From Actinomycetota bacterium (GTDB lineage: Bacteria; Actinomycetota; Thermoleophilia; Gaiellales; Gaiellaceae), in the NCBI GenBank assembly GCA_013694685.1, contig JACDBY010000171.1:1-5792 (forward strand): a DNA stretch of 5,792 nucleotides. The letters run 5' to 3'. The translations under genes were made by a program, and so were the position numbers. The notes beneath the pieces were generated by a model. That model saw only the letters and a program-made list of their open reading frames with translations. It did no database searches and was not told the origin of the DNA. This document shows positions 5,615-5,792 of this stretch, piece by piece. The first letter of the stretch is position 1. Each line of letters opens with the position of its first letter.

Positions 5615-5620
5615 ACGGTA
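5615..5620 (-). promoter_or_regulatory. Candidate -10 element of the peptidase-glycosyltransferase operon
   Basis: The minus strand reads TACCGT, then 6 bases, then the GTG at 5608, so the predicted transcription start is the first base of the start codon. No Shine-Dalgarno sequence lies in front of the GTG, and no clear -35 is visible. Confidence 0.45.
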
Positions 5621-5735
5621 ACCCGCGCGCCCGTCGGCGCCGGTCGAAGAGCATGTGTGGAAGTCGGACACGCCCCAAGCGGACGCGGACGCCTGACGCT
5701 GAAAGCCGCCTTCGGGACCACACGGTCGGGGTTGG

Positions 5736-5771
5736 CCGCGCGTTCGACGCCGGAGGCTCTCCGCGCGTTCG
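5736..5771 (+). repeat. 11-base direct repeat
   Basis: CCGCGCGTTCG occurs at 5736-5746 and again at 5761-5771, a 25-base period. This could be a paired regulator site upstream of the peptidase operon or of a gene beyond the right edge. It could also be chance in GC-rich DNA. Confidence 0.5.
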
Positions 5772-5786
5772 CCTTGCAACGTGCTG

Positions 5787-5792
5787 AAGGAG
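5787..5792 (+). promoter_or_regulatory. Possible ribosome binding site of a plus-strand gene beyond the window
   Basis: The final six bases are AAGGAG, a good Shine-Dalgarno match. If real, a start codon would lie about 5-9 bases past the window edge and the gene would diverge from the peptidase operon. This cannot be tested within the window. Confidence 0.2.

Larger units (their letters stand above)
5609..5792. other. Noncoding upstream region of the peptidase operon
   Basis: These 184 bases hold the candidate minus-strand promoter at 5615-5620, a direct repeat at 5736-5771 and a purine run at the right edge. I found no convincing gene or structured RNA. The open frame continuing from the peptidase is Arg/Ser-rich with no recognised domain, and the other open frames here look like composition shadows. 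Confidence 0.5.

Noticed and set aside
4965..5723. N-terminal extension of the glycosyltransferase frame to give 918 residues
   Set aside because: The first 253 residues are Arg-rich with no hydrophobic segments and overlap the well-supported M15 peptidase in another frame. The GTG at 4964 fits a normal coupled start.
5609..5779. Longer N-terminus for the M15 peptidase from a TTG at 5779
   Set aside because: The added residues have no domain and would bury the signal peptide about 57 residues inside the protein.

Overview
The window is very GC-rich and reads as a fragment of a chromosome from a high-GC actinobacterium. Three things point that way: most of the start codons are GTG, the leading genes carry signatures of leaderless transcription, and the protein families are typical of the group. 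From memory, the CtaG-like, M15 and membrane glycosyltransferase sequences look most like those of Thermoleophilia-type soil actinobacteria. That lineage guess is weak; actinobacterium is much safer.

There are six protein-coding genes and one tRNA gene, packed with almost no spare DNA. On the left, minus strand, a caa3-type cytochrome oxidase assembly factor (ctaG-like) is followed after 4 bases by a PhoD-type secreted metallophosphoesterase that runs off the left edge. A tRNA-Gly (anticodon TCC) diverges from ctaG across only 19 bases. Just downstream of the tRNA, plus strand, is a mazEF-type toxin-antitoxin module: a ribbon-helix-helix antitoxin and a MazF/PemK endoribonuclease, with a clear operator (three copies of a 7-base element, two of them forming a perfect 18-base palindrome) directly in front of the antitoxin start. 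The toxin gene ends 3 bases from the end of a convergent two-gene operon on the minus strand: a secreted M15-type D-Ala-D-Ala carboxypeptidase-like enzyme, then a 665-residue polytopic GT-C-like glycosyltransferase whose GTG start overlaps the peptidase stop. The last 184 bases hold the promoter side of this operon and no recognisable gene.

Functionally these are three small modules: respiratory oxidase assembly plus a secreted phosphoesterase; an RNA-cutting toxin-antitoxin pair at a tRNA locus; and a cell-envelope peptidase/glycosyltransferase pair. I see no wholly new system. The most interesting signals are regulatory. Each of the three genes that lead a transcription unit has a TANNNT -10 element 6-7 bases before its start codon and no useful Shine-Dalgarno sequence. 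The tRNA and ctaG -10 elements overlap on opposite strands. The mazE -10 is embedded in its operator. The PhoD homologue is also atypical: it lacks the iron-ligand Cys of classical PhoD and has a Sec-like rather than Tat-like signal.
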